Source: Ignavigranum ruoffiae
GTDB taxonomy: Bacteria; Bacillota; Bacilli; Lactobacillales; Aerococcaceae
Length of the DNA stretch: 35,960 nucleotides
Direction of reading: 5' to 3'
NCBI RefSeq assembly: GCF_900110675.1
Contig: NZ_FOEN01000011.1
Coordinates: forward strand, 1 to 35,960
The notes beneath the pieces were generated by a model that did not search any database, was not told where the DNA came from, and saw only the letters and a list, made by a program, of their open reading frames with translations. The position numbers and the translations under genes were made by a program. Positions within the stretch are counted from its first letter, which is position 1. Each line of letters begins with the position of its first letter. This document shows, one piece after another, positions 24,135-32,741 of this stretch.

Positions 24135-24446
24135 CGTTCCACTCCTTCTTCCTTCACATTAATCTGCTTTCACTACATTATAGCATAGGGCGACTGAGAA
24201 ACCTTAAGAAATGAACCGCTTTCAAATAAAGAAACTAAAACAGAGCCCTCAACAAGCCCTCACTTTTGAGACAAAAATAACCGAATATCTACCAGCTGGC
24301 TCAATGGATTGATTCCAATCCAGCCTTGGTAAATATTCGGTGCTTATATTTTAATCTAACAGACAAATTTCGATCTACAGACTGACAGCAAATCACGGAA
24401 TTTAAATCCTTCGATGATTGCTAGTCACCGTGTAGCTATAAATGAA
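24135..24446. other. Intergenic stretch with a long hairpin terminator
   Basis: It holds the probable -10 of the preceding PNPOx-like gene (24177-24182) and the long terminator hairpin (24272-24341) of the small gene further right. No additional coding sequence is seen. Confidence 0.65.
24272..24341 (-). terminator. Long two-tier terminator of the 51-residue gene
   Basis: On the minus strand the outer stem ACCGAATATTTACC pairs with GGTAGATATTCGGT, followed by TATTTTT. Inside is a second stem (TGGATTG with CCAATCCA on the plus strand, flanked by GCTGG/CAGC). It lies about 100 bases past the stop at 24447. Confidence 0.8.
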
Positions 24447-24602
24447 TTATTTACGTTTAGATTTTGAAACGATTAAAGTAGCTTCTGGATAAGTGAATTG
24501 GCTATCTTTTTGGTACAAACCATGCCAATTGTCCTTAATAACTGCTTCGGATGACTTCTTGTGACGATTAGATAATTTCATTAACATTTCAACAGCAACC
24601 AT
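24447..24602 (-). CDS. Small basic protein of 51 residues, unknown function
   Basis: A short but well-supported gene. A strong AAGGAGG lies eight bases before the ATG at 24602, a good promoter lies upstream and a strong terminator downstream. The product begins MVAVEMLMKLSNRHKKSSE, continues NWHGLYQKDSQFTYPE and ends ATLIVSKSKRK. It is rich in Lys and Arg at both ends, with no signal peptide, no membrane segment and no cysteines. The GLYQKDSQFTYPEATL centre could form a small beta fold. I do not recognise the family. It stands alone, so neighbours give no hint. Confidence 0.72.
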   Translation of the reverse strand: MVAVEMLMKLSNRHKKSSEAVIKDNWHGLYQKDSQFTYPEATLIVSKSKRK

Positions 24603-24634
24603 AATTTGTACCTCCTTCTTTATATTACACTTAT

Positions 24635-24663
24635 ATTATAACTAGGAAGATACTTATTGTCTT
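24635..24663 (-). promoter_or_regulatory. Promoter of the 51-residue gene
   Basis: Minus strand: -35 AAGACA (24658-24663), 17-base spacer, -10 TATAAT (24635-24640), about 30 bases before the ribosome site and start. Confidence 0.65.
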
Positions 24664-24789
24664 TAATTTATGATTAAAGTTTAAGCCAGAATTATGAAAT
24701 GCTCTTATTTGAATCCGTTTTATATGAGAAATTTGCTCATTTCGCTTCAAATCGCTATCTAATCACCATTCTTTGAGATAATTCTCAGT

Positions 24790-25728
24790 TTATGCTTGAA
24801 GCTGGCGACAATTTCGATACCCTTGATAAGTCTGTCGACGCTCTAATTCATCATCGATTGCATTCAAGACTTCCCATTTATTCAAAGACCACATCGGCCC
24901 GACCAGAGTATCGCGAGGTGCGTCCCCGGTCAAGCGATGAATCACAATCTCCTTGGGAATTAATTCTAGTTGGTCACAGACTAGATTGACATATTCATCT
25001 TGATCTAAGAAACGCAAACGCCCTGCCTTATAATCTAACATCATCTTGGTCTTGCGCATCAAATGTAGCAGATGGATTTTAATTCCTTGAATATCTGAGT
25101 CTAAGCATAGGCGCTCGACCGTCTCCATCATCATGTCATAACTTTCACCTGGCAAACCATTAATAATATGAGTACAAACAGGGATCTGGTGGGCTCTTAA
25201 TTTCTCGACCCCTTCCAAATAACATTGATAATCATGGGCTCGATTAATTAACTGGCTGGTCTGATCATGAACGGTCTGTAAGCCTAATTCAACCCACATA
25301 TAATAGCGCTGGTTTAACTCTGCCAAATATTCCACCGTCTCAGGCGGTAGGCAATCCGGTCGCGTCGCAATCATAATACCGACCACACCCGGTTCATTGA
25401 CGACTTGTTCGAAACGAAAGCGCAGAACATCCACCGGCGCATGAGTATTGGTGAAATTCTGAAAATAAGCAATATATTTATGGACATGGGGCCATTTCTT
25501 ATGCATCTGTTGGATACCTAGATTGAGTTGCAGAGGCAAGGGTACGATTCTAGGTTGGGCAAAGTCGCCCGAACCGGAAGCAGAGCAGAAGGTACAGCCA
25601 CCATGGGCAACGGTCCCGTCACGATTGGGGCAATTAAAGCCTCCATCGAGCGAGACCTTGAAGACTTTCTCACCAAAGGTTTCTCTTAAATGTTGATTCC
25701 AAGTTGTATATCTTTTTTGACTGGTCAT
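24790..25728 (-). CDS. Radical SAM protein, YtqA/TIGR01212 family
   Basis: 312 residues. The 4Fe-4S cluster motif is CPNRDGTVAHGGCTFC, with cysteines at 33, 45 and 48, the spacing typical of TIGR01212. Other family blocks are YIAYFQNFTNTHAP, GIMIATRPDCLP, ELGLQTVHD and KIHLLHLM. Members have an Elp3-like core without the acetyltransferase domain. The substrate is not securely known; a tRNA-modifying role has been proposed. The usual partner methyltransferase (YtqB) is not next to it here. GAGGTGG precedes the ATG. Confidence 0.93.
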   Translation of the reverse strand: MTSQKRYTTWNQHLRETFGEKVFKVSLDGGFNCPNRDGTVAHGGCTFCSASGSGDFAQPRIVPLPLQLNLGIQQMHKKWPHVHKYIAYFQNFTNTHAPVDVLRFRFEQVVNEPGVVGIMIATRPDCLPPETVEYLAELNQRYYMWVELGLQTVHDQTSQLINRAHDYQCYLEGVEKLRAHQIPVCTHIINGLPGESYDMMMETVERLCLDSDIQGIKIHLLHLMRKTKMMLDYKAGRLRFLDQDEYVNLVCDQLELIPKEIVIHRLTGDAPRDTLVGPMWSLNKWEVLNAIDDELERRQTYQGYRNCRQLQA

Positions 25729-25783
25729 GATTCCACCTCAAATTTATTCTATCACAATCGATGATCCTTGAAGATAGAAAATT

Positions 25784-26650
25784 TTAGTGAGATTGGGATG
25801 ATTCTTCACCCAAGACATAGGCTACCCCAATCCCGCCCGGTCCTAAATGAGATCCAATTATGCCACCGATTGGGGAAAAATGAGTAACCACTTCAGGATG
25901 CTGTTCTTGATAAGCTTCCATCACTTGACGGGCGTTGACTTCATCATAAGTATAGCCAAAATAAATTGGAAAATTAGGATCCCGCGGTAAGGCTTCTATG
26001 CGGGCTAACATGGCTCTTTTAGCCGCTTTAAATCCACGTTTCTTACCAAATTCCTGAATCTTGCCGTCGATGAGTTCAATCAGCGGCTTAATCTTTAACG
26101 TCTGACCTAGAAAAGCCAACGAGCGGGGAATTCGACCACCCCGGCGCAAATAATCTAATTGATCGATCAAGCCAAAGACCACTGCCCGGTGCTTTACTTG
26201 ATTAATGGCTTTAATCATTGCCGAGAAATCATATCCTTGCTTCCTTAATGCGACAGCATAATCCACCAGGAGACGTTGAGACAAGATAGCTTGGCGAGTA
26301 TCAATCACTTCAATATGGTCTTGATAATCGGTCATCATTTTGGCTACCTGAGCACTCTCGACCGTGCCACTCAATCCACCAGATAAACAAAGCACCAGCA
26401 CATCCTGCCCCGCCTGTTCAGCAACTTGATATAGCTTTAAATAATCCTGAGGACTTGGCCGACTGGTTGTGGGAAAGAGATCTCTTTCCTCCATAAGTTC
26501 ATAAAAGCGTTTAAAATCCTGACGTGAAGTCTGAATAAATTCTTCTTGGCCAAAGAGAATCTTCAAGCTAACCACATCGATCTCTTTTTCTCGGGCTTCT
26601 TCCTCCGTGATGTCGGCAGCTGTATCGGTAATAATTCGAATATTATGCAT
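25784..26650 (-). CDS. DegV-family fatty-acid-binding protein
   Basis: 288 residues from the ATG at 26650; an in-frame GTG nine bases earlier overlaps the AAGAAGGTG ribosome site and is rejected. The fold is typical of DegV/FakB: IITDTAADITEEEA, TSRPSPQDYLKLY (fatty-acid head-group loop), CLSGGLSGTVESAQVA, RRGGRIP and IGGIIGSHLGPGGIGVAYV. FakB-type proteins present fatty acids to FakA kinase; no fakA lies nearby. It is 55 bases upstream of the radical SAM gene in the same direction and divergent from the second two-component system. Confidence 0.93.
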   Translation of the reverse strand: MHNIRIITDTAADITEEEAREKEIDVVSLKILFGQEEFIQTSRQDFKRFYELMEERDLFPTTSRPSPQDYLKLYQVAEQAGQDVLVLCLSGGLSGTVESAQVAKMMTDYQDHIEVIDTRQAILSQRLLVDYAVALRKQGYDFSAMIKAINQVKHRAVVFGLIDQLDYLRRGGRIPRSLAFLGQTLKIKPLIELIDGKIQEFGKKRGFKAAKRAMLARIEALPRDPNFPIYFGYTYDEVNARQVMEAYQEQHPEVVTHFSPIGGIIGSHLGPGGIGVAYVLGEESSQSH

Positions 26651-26717
26651 GGTCTTCACCTTCTTTGTGTCTTATCGATTGAATATTTTCAATGGCGGGT
26701 ATATCGTCAAAGTATAG

Positions 26718-26748
26718 TATAATAAACCTATATGAACTCAATATGAAC
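26718..26748 (+). promoter_or_regulatory. Promoter and tandem repeats before the second response regulator
   Basis: TATAAT at 26718-26723 is a likely -10 (no good -35). Just downstream, ATATGAAC occurs twice (26730-26737 and 26741-26748) with an 11-base period, the geometry of an OmpR-family regulator site. Its position over the transcript start suggests autoregulation of the two-component genes. Confidence 0.45.
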
Positions 26749-26775
26749 AAATATTGTCAGCAAAGGAATGAGACG

Positions 26776-27456
26776 ATGCATAGCCAACGAAGAATATTAA
26801 TTGTGGAAGATGATTTAAATTTGTTAGAACTCTATGAACTTACGCTGATTAAGGCCGGATATCTTACCTTGACCGCTCAAGATGCCAATATCGCGCTCAA
26901 AATGCTCGAAGAGAGTACTATTCATTTGATTCTGACCGATATCATGATGCCTGAAATCGATGGTTATCATTTCGTTGAAGCCATCAAACTCTCAGACCCT
27001 CTGATGCCCATTATTATGATTACCGCCAAGAGTGACTTAGGTGATAAACGCCATGGCTTCCAATTAGGCATTGACGATTATATGGTTAAGCCGATAGATT
27101 TAGAAGAACTGGTCTTACGAGTTCAAGCCCTATTGAAACGCACTTATCATGACAGTGACCAAGCCCTCATTGTGGGACAAACCCAGTTAATCCCACAAGA
27201 ATTATCCGTCAAGTTCCTCACTGACAAAATCCAACTCCCCCAAAAAGAATTCCTTATTTTATACAAGTTACTCTCCCAACCGGACCAAATCTTTACCCGC
27301 CAACAAATCATGGCAGATATCTGGCCGGATGATATGGAGAGTGATGAACGGACTATCGATGTCCACATTCGTCGGCTACGTTCTCGGCTGATGCCTAATC
27401 CAGACTTTTCAATTGAAACGGTTCGTGGCTTGGGTTATAAGGCGGTGCTATTATGA
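26776..27456 (+). CDS. OmpR/PhoB-family response regulator
   Basis: 226 residues from the ATG at 26776. The frame is open from 26692, but AAAGGAATGAG precedes 26776 and that start gives the conserved beginning MHSQRRILIVEDD. Receiver: D12-D13, phospho-site D55 in LTDIMMPE, lysine in DYMVKPIDLEE. C-terminal winged helix with FLILYKLLSQPDQIFTRQQI and ERTIDVHIRRLRSRL, ending in TVRGLGYKAVL. It overlaps the kinase gene by four bases (ATGA). The signal and regulon cannot be read from context. Confidence 0.92.
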   Translation: MHSQRRILIVEDDLNLLELYELTLIKAGYLTLTAQDANIALKMLEESTIHLILTDIMMPEIDGYHFVEAIKLSDPLMPIIMITAKSDLGDKRHGFQLGIDDYMVKPIDLEELVLRVQALLKRTYHDSDQALIVGQTQLIPQELSVKFLTDKIQLPQKEFLILYKLLSQPDQIFTRQQIMADIWPDDMESDERTIDVHIRRLRSRLMPNPDFSIETVRGLGYKAVLL

Positions 27457-28505
27457 AACATTCCTTCTTAACTCGACATTTATGGGTCTTCTTTGGCATA
27501 ATGATTTTCACCGTTTTCTTGTCTTTATCAGCTTTAATTATTCTCATCAGTTGGTTTGTTACCGAGCAATTCGATCCGGTCATCAAGCCTTTCTATTTGA
27601 TTGTCTTTATGATTGTCTTTGTTTCTTTGAGTGGCACGGCTATCTCAACTCTGATTAGTCGGACCATACTCAAGCCGATTCAAGAATTAGGCAAAGCTAT
27701 GAAACAAGTGGCAGAAGGTGATTTCTCAATCCAGTTAGGTCAGTTCTCCACTATTGGCGAGGTTGAACAACTCTTTAGAAATTTCAATCAAATGGTCCAA
27801 GACCTCAATAGCATTGAAGCCTTGCGTAAAGACTTCATCTCAACTGTCTCCCACGAATTCAAAACACCCTTATCCACCGTCAAAGGCTATGTCCAACTGA
27901 TGGATAGTCCTGATCTAAGTTCCGAGCAGAAGCAGACTTATCTTAGACGCATTCGCCAAGGGACCGAACAATTAACCCGCATGACGGAAAATATCTTACG
28001 TCTCAGTAAATTAGAGCACCAAGTCAGCAACCTTGTGCGCACAGAATTTTGTCTCGATGAGCAGCTTCGCCAAGTCATTATCTTTCTACAGAATCAGTGG
28101 GAAGCTCGCCAAATCGACTTCAGCATTGATTTAATCCCCCTGAAGATTCGCGCAGATCAAGAATTACTCTATCAAGTCTGGTTGAATCTACTCGATAATG
28201 CCATTAAATATAATCGTGATCATGGCAGAATCCAAGTTAAACTAAGCGAAAACCAACAAATAATAAAAGTCAAAATAAGTGACCAAGGCATTGGCATGTC
28301 CAAAGAAACCCTGGCTCACCTTTTTGATAAATTTTATCAAGCAGATCAAAGCCGACAGACTCAAGGAAATGGACTGGGATTAGCCCTAGTCAGCTCAATC
28401 GTTCGCCTCCATGGCGGAAAGATTAAGGTCGACAGCCAACTAAATCAAGGTTCCACTTTCACCGTTCTACTAAGCAAGACAGAACTAGACCGCGCCCAGT
28501 CCTAA
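27453..28505 (+). CDS. Sensor histidine kinase with very short extracellular loop
   Basis: 350 residues. TM1 (about 10-36) and TM2 (about 47-68) are joined by only about ten residues (TEQFDPVIKP), so sensing is likely within the membrane or via a partner. A HAMP domain (about 69-120) follows, then HisKA with histidine near 134 in STVSHEFKTPLSTVKG, then HATPase with LLDNAIKYN, DQGIGMS and GNGLGLALVSSIV. It starts inside the response regulator's stop codon, so translation is coupled. No accessory gene of the LiaF or BceAB type is adjacent. The downstream LPXTG gene is convergent and separated by a terminator. Confidence 0.9.
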   Translation: MKHSFLTRHLWVFFGIMIFTVFLSLSALIILISWFVTEQFDPVIKPFYLIVFMIVFVSLSGTAISTLISRTILKPIQELGKAMKQVAEGDFSIQLGQFSTIGEVEQLFRNFNQMVQDLNSIEALRKDFISTVSHEFKTPLSTVKGYVQLMDSPDLSSEQKQTYLRRIRQGTEQLTRMTENILRLSKLEHQVSNLVRTEFCLDEQLRQVIIFLQNQWEARQIDFSIDLIPLKIRADQELLYQVWLNLLDNAIKYNRDHGRIQVKLSENQQIIKVKISDQGIGMSKETLAHLFDKFYQADQSRQTQGNGLGLALVSSIVRLHGGKIKVDSQLNQGSTFTVLLSKTELDRAQS

Positions 28506-28615
28506 CATTAAGAAATTTCTCAGCTGATTTCCTAGCTTTAAAGCGCAAAAGATTTTTGCTCCCTAATTTCTCTTTCGCTCTATGCAGGTCACTTTTTGCA
28601 AAATTTAGCGCATAA

Positions 28616-28656
28616 AAAAACTGGAGCAAAGTAATCATGCTTTAACTCCAGTTTTT
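28616..28656. terminator. Bidirectional terminator after the second two-component system
   Basis: The stem AAAAACTGGAG with CTCCAGTTTTT has an inner AAAG/CTTT pair. It serves the rightward kinase gene and the leftward LPXTG gene. Confidence 0.88.
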
Positions 28657-28679
28657 ATTAGGGAAGAATTTGGATAGGA

Positions 28680-30443
28680 TTATTTCATCGATTGACTGTT
28701 CTTACGATTAAAGAAGAAGACGGCTCCAGCTAAGGCTAGCAAGACAACACCGACGATGCCCCAAAGGCCTTTATTTTCACCGGTGTCAGGGAGTTGGTCT
28801 TTGCTATCGACCGAGCTTTCCTTATCAACCGTCACACCGTCATTGACTTTCACTTGGACAAAGGCTTGTTGGCCCTCTAATGAATTGGAGGTCACATTAA
28901 TCAGATTACCTGCCTTAAGACTGACCGTTTCTGGAACTTCAGTCGTCCAATTTCCTTCCGCATCAGCGTCGACACTTACTTTGTCGCCCGTTGTTTGGAA
29001 GAGTAAGGTAACCGTTGCTTCAGGCAAGGTGGTTCCAGAGATCATCTTGTCACCCGGCATAATATCCTTAACTTTAACAAAATTCTCTTGAACAGGAGCT
29101 TGACTCGTTGTCGCTTCAGCTGCTAACACGCCTGTTTCAATATAGCTAGTTTCATTGTCCAGAGAATTAGCAGTAATAGCTAATGTCTCACCTTCACTTA
29201 AGGTTAAAGGAACATCCACTTGCCAATTTCCTTGTTCATCGGCATCGGTCGTCCATTTATCACCAGTCACCTCATGACGAACTAGGACAGTGGCCCCAGG
29301 ATTGGTCGTACCACTAATGGTTTCAGCGCCAGCATAGACCGGATCAACTTTCACAAAGCTGGCTTGCGCTTCAGTCGTATCTGCTTGACTTGGGTCTTGA
29401 GTAGTTTGACTAGCCGCCTCTACCGTAATCTCTTGATATGCTTGTTGATTATCCACTGAGTTCGCAGTAACGGCCAAGATTTGATCCGCTGTTATACTTT
29501 GCGGAAGTTCTACGGTCCAAACCCCTTGCTCATCGGCATCAACCGTCCATTTGTCACCAGTATCTTCCGCACGAACTAAAACAGTGGCTTGTGGACTCGT
29601 TTGACCGCTTACGATTTGGTCGCCTTCAGCGATTGGATTAATTTCTAAGCTGTGATCAACCGGCGCTACATCCGCCATGGTTTCCTCTAAATCTGTTACC
29701 TCAGTGGCATCCTCTGTGCCATTCACATCTTCGACCAAACTGGTTTCTTGATCAATTGCTGTGGTCTCTGCTTCAGAAGCACCATCTTCAGCATTCGCTT
29801 CAACAAAAGCCTCAACAAATTCTTGTTGATTGTCTGTGGAGTTAGCGGTTAGATTAATTTTTTGATTAGCTTCAATATTGAGTTCTGCCGGCAGTTCAAT
29901 GACGAAATTTCCTGCTTCATCGGCATCAACCGTCCATTTATCACCGGTCGCTTCATATAATGCAGTGACCGTCGCTAGCGGACTGGTTTGACCGGTAATT
30001 TGACGGCTTGATGTATTTATTTCATCAATGGTTAAACTATGATCAATTAAGCCGACCGTAATGGTTTTGCTAACAATTTCTCCATCGGTTAAGGTCACGG
30101 TAAGATTCAATGTATCACCATCGACCAATTCCGTTTCTTCCGGCAATTCTGCTTGCCAGTTTCCTTCAGCGTCGGCATCAACAGTGACTTTAGCGGAAGT
30201 CTTTTCAACCATAATGGTAACTGTCGCATTTGCTTCGGTTTGACCTGAGACAAGCTTAGCCCCTTCTTCTGCCTGATCTACACGAACTTTGGCTTGAGGA
30301 TCTTGGATGGTTTGGGCTGAAACCACCGGTGAGAAATATTCTTGGTTGGGAATATTCAGCGAAGGTAAAGCCCCAGCTAAGATTAAGCTGGCCGCACAAG
30401 CACTCACCCATTTGTATGAATAATGTTTCTTCTTAGTTTCCAT
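28680..30443 (-). CDS. LPXTG-anchored surface protein made of five Ig-like repeats
   Basis: 587 residues from the ATG at 30443 (AGGAAAGA nine bases upstream; an earlier GTG at 30452 is too close). A signal peptide spans about residues 8-38 (YKWVSACAASLILAGALP). Five repeats of roughly 80-100 residues follow, each with a pattern like SGTT.PGATVLVR, TGDKWTVDADEQGNW and LAVTANSLDN, which resembles bacterial Ig-like (Big_6 type) domains. An acidic, low-complexity spacer lies between repeats 2 and 3. The C-terminus has LPDTGENKG (residues 551-559), a hydrophobic helix and a short basic tail, so sortase attaches it to the wall. No separate adhesive head domain is seen; the repeats may bind a ligand themselves or act as a stalk. 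Confidence 0.92.
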   Translation of the reverse strand: METKKKHYSYKWVSACAASLILAGALPSLNIPNQEYFSPVVSAQTIQDPQAKVRVDQAEEGAKLVSGQTEANATVTIMVEKTSAKVTVDADAEGNWQAELPEETELVDGDTLNLTVTLTDGEIVSKTITVGLIDHSLTIDEINTSSRQITGQTSPLATVTALYEATGDKWTVDADEAGNFVIELPAELNIEANQKINLTANSTDNQQEFVEAFVEANAEDGASEAETTAIDQETSLVEDVNGTEDATEVTDLEETMADVAPVDHSLEINPIAEGDQIVSGQTSPQATVLVRAEDTGDKWTVDADEQGVWTVELPQSITADQILAVTANSVDNQQAYQEITVEAASQTTQDPSQADTTEAQASFVKVDPVYAGAETISGTTNPGATVLVRHEVTGDKWTTDADEQGNWQVDVPLTLSEGETLAITANSLDNETSYIETGVLAAEATTSQAPVQENFVKVKDIMPGDKMISGTTLPEATVTLLFQTTGDKVSVDADAEGNWTTEVPETVSLKAGNLINVTSNSLEGQQAFVQVKVNDGVTVDKESSVDSKDQLPDTGENKGLWGIVGVVLLALAGAVFFFNRKNSQSMK

Positions 30444-30562
30444 TAAAATCACTCTTTCCTGTTTGCTTTCTTAACTCTGAATTTATAGTAACAAGTATTT
30501 ATGAAGAAAGCTTAACGATTCACCAGTCAATTTTTGAAATATCTAGGCAATTTGCGCCATTG

Positions 30563-30579
30563 TGTGAAGATTTTGTTAA
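30563..30579 (+). promoter_or_regulatory. WalR-like box between the surface protein gene and nagB
   Basis: TGTGAA-gattt-TGTTAA matches the tandem TGTWAH-N5-TGTWAH pattern of the essential cell-wall regulator WalR/VicR at 11 of 12 positions. It lies about 120 bases upstream of the LPXTG gene and 108 bases upstream of nagB, so either could be the target. Not proven. Confidence 0.35.
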
Positions 30580-30687
30580 GTTGCCCAAGCGCCTCTCAAT
30601 TTTCTCCTTATATAAGAGGCTCTGGCTGTGAAAGGAAAGAATCTATGATAAAATTAAAGTACTTTATACAGAAAGGAATGTCATCAT

Positions 30688-31398
30688 ATGTACGTTCAAG
30701 TATTTAATAGTAAAGAAGAAGCTTCTAAAGCCGCTTTTGATCTTTTTAAGGAAACGATTGAGAACAATCCTAAAGCTACGTTCGGTTTAGCTACTGGCTC
30801 AACGCCTGAACCTTTATATCAACTGCTACGAGAATCTGACCTTGACTTCTCACAAGCGACAGCCCTTAATCTGGATGAGTATTATGGTTTAAGTGCCGAT
30901 CATCCTCAAAGTTATGCCTACTTTATGAAAGAACAATTGTTTGATCATAAACCTTTCAAAGAAACATTTATTCCTCAAGGTGACCAAGCCGATGTGGAAG
31001 AAGAAACAGCTCGTTATGACCAAGTTCTCACTGAGCATCCAATTGATTTACAAATCCTAGGCGTGGGCAATAACGCTCATATTGGTTTCAACGAACCTGG
31101 TAGCTCCTTTGAAGCAACTACACGTTGCGTTGATCTGACCGACACCACAATCCAAGCTAACAAACGCTTCTTCGAGTCCGCCGAAGATGTGCCAACCAAA
31201 GCTTACTCAATGGGAATTAAATCGATTATGGATGCCAAGAAGATCATTCTGCTAGCTTTTGGCGAAAACAAAGCCCAAGCAGTCAAAGATATGATTGAAG
31301 GTCCAGTAACGACCGATGTGCCGGCTTCCATCTTGCAAGAGCATCCACAAGTTGCTGTCTTTCTAGATAAAGAAGCTGCTAGCCTATTAAATAATTAA
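30688..31398 (+). CDS. nagB: Glucosamine-6-phosphate deaminase
   Basis: Converts glucosamine-6-phosphate to fructose-6-phosphate plus ammonia, feeding amino sugars into glycolysis. 236 residues, the usual Gram-positive length. Motifs are LATGSTPEPLYQLL, TALNLDEYYGLSADHPQSY with the catalytic aspartate, and GVGNNAHIGFNEPGSSF with the ring-opening histidine. AAAGGAATG lies upstream of the ATG. A possible -10 (TAAAAT, about 40 bases before the start) is present. No nagA lies nearby. Confidence 0.96.
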   Translation: MYVQVFNSKEEASKAAFDLFKETIENNPKATFGLATGSTPEPLYQLLRESDLDFSQATALNLDEYYGLSADHPQSYAYFMKEQLFDHKPFKETFIPQGDQADVEEETARYDQVLTEHPIDLQILGVGNNAHIGFNEPGSSFEATTRCVDLTDTTIQANKRFFESAEDVPTKAYSMGIKSIMDAKKIILLAFGENKAQAVKDMIEGPVTTDVPASILQEHPQVAVFLDKEAASLLNN

Positions 31399-31454
31399 AG
31401 CTTCCTCGGCAAGATTCCTTGATGAATGGACCTGCAAAATCATTTATATTAAAA

Positions 31455-31484
31455 AAAGCCCTAACCAGCAAGCGGTTAGGGTTT
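31455..31484 (+). terminator. Terminator of nagB
   Basis: AAGCCCTAACC-agcaagc-GGTTAGGGTTT forms a strong GC-rich stem. An A run before it and TTTAAATTTT after it allow action on both strands, including the leftward asparaginase transcript. Confidence 0.85.
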
Positions 31485-31566
31485 AAATTTTGAGCGATGA
31501 GTTTCTACTTCAGAATCTAACAACTCGGTATTCACCATTGAGCTAAATTTTGAAAATATGTAATGG

Positions 31567-32532
31567 TTAAGTTAGGGTAAATGCGGCCTCAATATCGACC
31601 TTCTGCTCGGTATTTAAAAGGACCAACAGTTTCAAACGAGCTTTGACTCCACTAAGACCTTGGGCAAAGATGACACCTGCTTGACGCAATTGCTTGCCGC
31701 CACCACGATAATCATAGACATCCTCAGTCACCCCATTAAAGGCACGTGAAACCATAATTACTGGCAGGCCTTGCTCAATCAGTTCTTCAATGGCTTGAAC
31801 CGTTTCTGGTGGCATATTGCCTGCACCCAATCCTTCAAGAATCAGACCTTTAAAGCCAGCTTGGCCGACTGCTCGAATTAATGACCCATCCATCCCAGAA
31901 AAAGCCTTGAGCAAAGCCACCTTTTGCTTGACCGCTTGTAGCGGATAATACTCTTGCCGAATAATATTCTGGAAATAGAGTACCTGATTCTTGGAAATCA
32001 AACCAATGGGACCAAAGGTTGGCGTCTGGAAGGTCGCTAAATTGGTAGTGTGTGTCTTGGTCACATAGGTCGCCGCATGAATTTCTTCATTCATCACCAC
32101 AATGACCCCCTTACCGCGAGATTCAGGTGCAGCCGCTACCAAAATTGAACTCCGCAAATTAGCCAGGCCATCCGCACCAATCTCATTGCTGGACCGCATG
32201 GCTCCAGTTAACACCACTGGAATGACTAAATCCAAGGTCAGTTCTAAGAAATAAGCCGTCTCTTCTAAGGTATCCGTGCCGTGAGTCACCACAATCCCAT
32301 CAAATCGTCCAGCTTCTTCTTGAATATATTGACTTAAAGCAAGCATCTTCTCTTCATTCATATGCGGCGAAGGCAAATTAAACAAATCAACTACCGTAAT
32401 TTCAGCTAAATTCTGAAATAAGTTACTTTGTTGATGAATGGGGTTAGCAGACGATGGGGAAACTTTCCCGGTTGTATGGTCTTCCGACATGGCAATCGTC
32501 CCACCCGTGTTGATCAATAATACCTTGGTCAT
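31567..32532 (-). CDS. ansA: L-asparaginase, type I
   Basis: Hydrolyses asparagine to aspartate and ammonia in the cytoplasm (no signal peptide). 321 residues. The two catalytic threonine regions are visible: NTGGTIAM (Thr12) near the N-terminus and VVTHGTDTLEETAYFLEL near residue 80. Other blocks are VVLTGAMRSSNEIGADG, typical of the family, and GLILEGLGAGNMP. AAGGAGG precedes the ATG. It has its own promoter and is divergent from nothing nearby; adhE lies further upstream in the same direction behind a terminator. The symbol follows common usage for type I enzymes. Confidence 0.92.
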   Translation of the reverse strand: MTKVLLINTGGTIAMSEDHTTGKVSPSSANPIHQQSNLFQNLAEITVVDLFNLPSPHMNEEKMLALSQYIQEEAGRFDGIVVTHGTDTLEETAYFLELTLDLVIPVVLTGAMRSSNEIGADGLANLRSSILVAAAPESRGKGVIVVMNEEIHAATYVTKTHTTNLATFQTPTFGPIGLISKNQVLYFQNIIRQEYYPLQAVKQKVALLKAFSGMDGSLIRAVGQAGFKGLILEGLGAGNMPPETVQAIEELIEQGLPVIMVSRAFNGVTEDVYDYRGGGKQLRQAGVIFAQGLSGVKARLKLLVLLNTEQKVDIEAAFTLT

Positions 32533-32562
32533 TCAAGCCCTCCTTATCTATCATCCAAGGAC

Positions 32563-32592
32563 AGTATAACCCTTTTGCCTAAGTCGGTGCAA
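32563..32592 (-). promoter_or_regulatory. Promoter of the asparaginase gene
   Basis: Minus strand: -35 TTGCAC (32587-32592), 18-base spacer, -10 TATACT (32563-32568), about 30 bases before the start codon. Confidence 0.6.
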
Positions 32593-32633
32593 GCGCCTCC
32601 AGCAAGCAAAATAAAAATGATTAACACGAAAAT

Positions 32634-32689
32634 CACCCAAACCTCCTTGCCAGAAAAATAGTTCATTTTCTGGCTTTTTGGCTTGGGTG
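32634..32689 (-). terminator. Nested hairpin terminator beyond adhE
   Basis: The outer arms CACCCAA/TTGGGTG enclose a second stem GCCAGAAAA/TTTTCTGGC. On the plus strand the inner stem is followed by TTTTT; on the minus strand the outer stem is followed by ATTTTC. Its position about 50 bases after the adhE stop suggests that it ends the adhE transcript. Confidence 0.75.
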
Positions 32690-32741
32690 TCTCTATATTA
32701 ACGCTTTATAGCGATGCGTAATGATTGGCTGCAGGATCTGG

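Noticed and set aside
24211-24226. cre-like TGAACCGCTTTCA near the PNPOx-like gene
   Set aside because: It is one base short of the required 14-base spacing of the catabolite-responsive element.
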